Position numbers and translations under genes: made by a program
From: Perognathus longimembris pacificus
Lineage: Eukaryota > Chordata > Mammalia > Rodentia > Heteromyidae
NCBI RefSeq assembly: GCF_023159225.1
Contig: NC_063172.1
Span: 58,400,828-58,464,827 of the forward strand
Direction of reading: 5' to 3'
Length of the DNA stretch: 64,000 nt
In this document: in pieces, positions 60,170 to 64,000 of the stretch
How positions within the stretch are numbered: the first letter of the stretch is position 1
How the letters are laid out: each line of letters begins with the position of its first letter
The notes under the pieces: generated by a model
The model's input: the letters and a program-made list of their open reading frames with translations, nothing else
What the model was told of the DNA's origin: nothing
Databases searched by the model: none

Positions 60170-62940
60170 TAAGTTATATTCCTCCAAACTGATGTTTTAA
60201 AGGGAAGTAAGGAAGTAAAGAATGAAATGGGGCCAGGATAAATGAGGGAAGGAAAAGAAAAAGAATGGAAAAGAGGTAAGAGAAGAGAGAAACAAAGAGT
60301 AAAAGACTGAGTCTTTTATACAATAAATCTTGTATATGAGGTCAGTATAAAACTCTGGAGATAAAATGGTGATGGACTTGACATCTGTATTTTTGCTGCT
60401 GTCAAACAATAGCTATAATCCCAATGAGTTGTCCTGGTGCTATGTTAAGAAGTTAAGAAATGTTTATTGCTGTGTAGCATGATCCCCAGCCTCATTCCTC
60501 CCATGGACTTAGGAAGATGGAAATAGATTCAGAATAAGGGGTGGAGGGAGAAAAGACACTTTCCACTAGTGATGGCAAATATGGATGGCTAGGAAACGGG
60601 AGAAGCTATATTCTTTTCAAAAGGATACATGAGAAATTAATGCAGACTCTCAGTCTGGCTGGATTTGTGGCCTGTGGTTTGTCAAAGGTTGACCTGGATA
60701 AGAAAACTTAGGGCAACATTTAAAAGAAAGTTATGTGTATATGTTGGCTGTAGCAAAGTTATAGAGAATTTGACAGAGGGAACAAATGCACACTGAAGGG
60801 AAGGTGCTCTATTTGCTTCCTAACTTAAGCAGCCTTCAGCCCAAACTGCAGCATCTAAGAAGAACTATGGCTGGGTCTACAAAGAAAACAAAGATTAAAT
60901 AAAAGAAAAGCATCCTGTTTTTCCTAAATTGGTCTGAGACTTGCAACAAAGAATGTTACTTTTAGCTGCAGAAGTTATTTTCCCTTCTGGGTACTCTCCC
61001 TTCTTTGCCTATCCAAATCTAAGTAGTGCCCTGAGCCCCATAACTTTGGCGTTCTTCCCACAGTAGTCTACCCTTATCAGCCATTCTCTGACTTCCTATT
61101 GTGCTCATAATCTTTACTGTCCAGTTTACCATTGCATAATTTTAATTATTTATGCCCAGCCCTCATCACACTTCACCAGCAAATCAAGACAGTCCAACAT
61201 CCCAACAGATCCTTTGCCTCCAATTCTCATTTCTTTTAACTTGCCTTTCTTGCACACCCTGAAAGCTACATTTTCATTCCCATCCATCTTCCTGAGATCA
61301 TTAAATGCATCAGTTTCCCAGTGGAAAGGCAAGTCCCTTCCTGAGGACATGGAATTTGGTCAGTCTGCCGGCCCCAGTGGCCGCTGGGCTTTCTGGGAGG
61401 AAGAGACTTCCCACGTCAGCACGCCCGGAAGTTACCTGGTGCACTGAGTGTGCTGACACTTTGTTCTCTTCTCCGCATCCTCTGACCTATCCAGGCTTTT
61501 ACTTTGGTCTCTGGGCCATGGCTTTTTTGGGTTATTTAGGAATGCTCTTATGACCAAAGCTGACATCACCTCCAATTGCACTCTCCAAAAGTTCTGGCTC
61601 CCATATTCCTCTTTCATACTGGCTGATCTGAATAACATGACAAAGCTGAGCCAGGTAGTGAAAGGATGCTCATAACATATGTTTTAAACAAAAGCCATTT
61701 GTTTTGTAAATTATACTGATCAGTTTTTCAAGGACTTATAGTCTCCCTTTATGACTTCCTCAGAATCTGCCCCCAACATGGCTACATATCATTGGTAATT
61801 GATTATAACAAACTTTGTGATATGAGAGAGGAGGAGAGGGAGGGGGGAAAAAGGAGGAAACGAGAGAGAAGAGGAGAATAAAAAAGAGAAGGAAGAAAGA
61901 GATACGTGCTTTCATTAACTATGTGCATCAGGATCTCAGATGTACTATTTTCACTGTCTTAGAATTTTGTCGGAGACCTCATAAGCATGGATCTGGAGGA
62001 CATATCCATTCTTAAAGAGAATAGAACCAGAGAGAATTATACCTTAAGACCTACTGTCAAGGTCTCCAGAAAATCTGACCCATCATTCTCTTCCACCTAC
62101 ACCAAGGAGATGGATGAGCCCAGATTTTGTTAAAGCAAGTTTCTTGCTTTAACATTGTTTACCACAATACTTCCTTCCATCTCTACTTTGGAAAGAATGG
62201 ACTTACTGCAGGTGGGGATTGGCAATTCTAGGAAGGGTGTGACTAGACATGAGTTAAGTACAAAACAAAAATGTACCCTGTGGTGCAGAATCACAGAGAA
62301 CAGGAATATCTATAAAGGTGAGAAGTTGACAGATGAGACCTGGGAGTTCAAACTCGAAAAAGAAGCATGCATTGAGTAGCTTTTTATCATAGAGCCAAAG
62401 GTAAAGCATAGAACACAATCCTAAGGTTTTTGCCCCAGACACAATGGTTGCATGCCTAGTCAGTCTGTGGTTCTTTGTTGTGGCCCTGTCTATGAGGCCT
62501 GCTTTCTAGGCCATGAGGGTTTTGGTTATGTGACATTGCCAGGGATTAAAGAGCAGATCACACCCACGCAGAATCCAGGATTGAAATTCTCCAGCAGGGA
62601 CAGTAAATATCAGAGGTCTGTCTTCAGAGAACCCCCAAAATGTCATCAAGAGAGAGTAAGAATTAGGGCTTTTAGCATCCAGAGCACAGTAGAACCAGAC
62701 CAAGACCATCATATAAACCCTTCTGTATCCCCCCAATTTTCCTTCTTCTGCCTGGAGCTAGTCATGAGAGAGTGAAGAGCCACTCTGCCAGCCCTTATTC
62801 CCTTATCCATTTCTGGTCCGAGGCCAGCTTAAATGGCACAGAGAAATAAAACTAAATGTGAAGAGTACCTTTGGTACGAATGTTATCATTTATTCACATA
62901 ATAAATATTTGGAAGACAGATTCAAAATGTATTTGTTTTT
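60170..62940. other. Unrecognised intergenic sequence upstream of BPNT2
   Basis: Includes purine-rich simple stretches at 60190-60300 and 61826-61900. I recognise no repeat family and no exon. Confidence 0.5.
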
Positions 62941-62944
62941 GCTT

Positions 62945-63188
62945 TTTTTTTTTCTGGTGCCAGTTCTGGGGCTTAAAAACTCAGTCCCCGAGAGCTGTCT
63001 TTGAGCATTTTTGCTCAAAGTTAGTGCTCTGCCACTTGAGCCATTCCTCTACTTCCAGGTTTTTTTGGTAGTTAATTGTAGATAAGAATTTTATAGACGT
63101 TCTTTCCTGGGATGGCTTCAAACTATAATCATGAGATATGTCTCCTGAATAGCTAGGATTACAGAAATGAGCCATGAGTGTCTGGCTA
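62945..63188 (-). mobile_element. B1/ID composite SINE
   Basis: Complement of ID-like tail (TTCTGGGGCTTAAAAACTC; CTGCCACTTGAGCCATTCC), linker GTAGTTAATTGTAGATAAG and B1 head (CCTGAATAGCTAGGATTACAG). Confidence 0.9.
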
Positions 63189-63194
63189 AAATTT

Positions 63195-64000
63195 ATTTCT
63201 TAATTTTAAAATTATTAAGGTTGAAGATATCCCATGCTCATGGATAGGAAGACTTTTGGCTGTCAACATATCATTTCTTTCTAACTTGACTTATAGATTC
63301 AATGCTACCACTTCTCCCAAACTCCCAGCAATTGTTTTGTAGATATCAATGAACTAAAACTTACCTGGAGAGGCAAAAGATAGCAAACACTATACTGAAA
63401 AGGAACCAAGTTGGAGATAGACTTCAAGATAGATGTCAAGACTTACTATGAAGCTTAATCAAGAATATGTGATACCGTGGCTGGGGATATAGCCTAGTGG
63501 CAAGAGTGCCTGCCTCGGATACACGAGGCCCTAGGTTCGATTCCCCAGCACCACATATACAGAAAACGGCCAGAAGCGGCGCTGTGGCTCAAGTGGCAGA
63601 GTGCTAGCCTTGAGCGGGAAGAAGCCAGGGACAGTGCTCAGGCCCTGAGTCCAAGGCCCTGGACTGGCCAAAAAAAAAAAAAAAAAAAAAAAAAAAAGAA
63701 TATGTGATACCGATTATAGAACTCACAAAGTGATCAATGGAATAGAATAAAGAGCACAGAAAAAAAACCCACGTTAGTAAATCAATAATCTTTGACAATG
63801 AAGCAAAGTCAAAACAATAGAAAAAAAGAATATTTTCAACAATGGTGCTAGAACAACTGGATATCTACATACAAAAGAGAGAGAATCCATATATATGTGT
63901 GTATATATATATATATTCAGACCTAGCTATAAAATATGAAACCATGAAAATTTCTTTAAGATAACAGAAGAGTTTATGAACTTTAAAATACAACATCAAA
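63195..64000 (+). mobile_element. Degraded L1 ORF2 segment running off the right edge
   Basis: ATCCCATGCTCATGGATAGG, ATAGATTCAATGCTACCACT, ATCAATGGAATAGAATAAAG and ACAACTGGATATCTACATAC keep the ORF2 order, with frame breaks. A SINE (63478-63695) interrupts it. Confidence 0.85.
63478..63695 (+). mobile_element. ID-related dimeric SINE, young CpG-retaining subfamily
   Basis: Flanked by a perfect 17-bp duplication AAGAATATGTGATACCG (63461-63477 and 63696-63712), with a poly(A) tail of about 30. Nearly identical to the copy at 36032-36234, including AGAAGCGGCGCTG and TTGAGCGGGAAGAAG. Confidence 0.96.

Overview
The window is nuclear DNA from a mammal, almost certainly a rodent. It has one clearly recognisable protein-coding gene, split into exons with GT/AG junctions, in a dense background of SINEs, L1 fragments, old LTRs and microsatellites. 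The commonest SINE is a tRNA/ID-related element with a Pol III A box and a B box close to GGTTCGATTCC. A second common SINE joins an Alu/B1-like head to the same ID-like tail. From memory this combination fits the Castorimorpha/Geomyoidea (kangaroo rats, pocket mice) best, but I could not check it against a repeat library.

The gene is BPNT2 (formerly IMPAD1, gPAPP), the Golgi-resident 3'-phosphoadenosine 5'-phosphate (PAP) phosphatase, on the minus strand. Five coding exons lie at 57421-57035, 43672-43510, 42064-41969, 30370-30209 and 28480-28209. Together they give 1080 nt, or 359 codons plus a stop, the length I recall for the human protein. All four introns have GT..AG ends. The metal-binding acidic residues (E133, D174, D177, D300) and the N259 sequon are present. 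The 3' UTR probably runs from 28208 down to about 22690. The promoter is a CpG island (about 56940-58000) with an 11-unit CGG tract just upstream of the ATG and a tandem array of GC boxes.

Layout: 1-22680 is downstream intergenic DNA with L1 3' ends, SINEs and unrecognised sequence. 22690-28208 is the 3' UTR. 28209-57421 is the coding gene body with repeat-filled introns. 57422-58000 is the 5' UTR and promoter. 58000-64000 is upstream intergenic DNA, ending in an old L1.

I see no undescribed gene system. The points most worth a second look are: a 73-bp unit repeated three times without change between growing TG tracts in intron 1 (53250-53763); a 631-bp insertion with a perfect 14-bp target-site duplication that joins an L1 3' end to non-L1 sequence (36973-37603); a GC-box minisatellite in the promoter; two SINEs inserted in opposite orientation into one MLT1-type LTR; two copies of one LTR family facing opposite ways on either side of the promoter; and a nearly identical, CpG-retaining SINE pair that marks a young subfamily.
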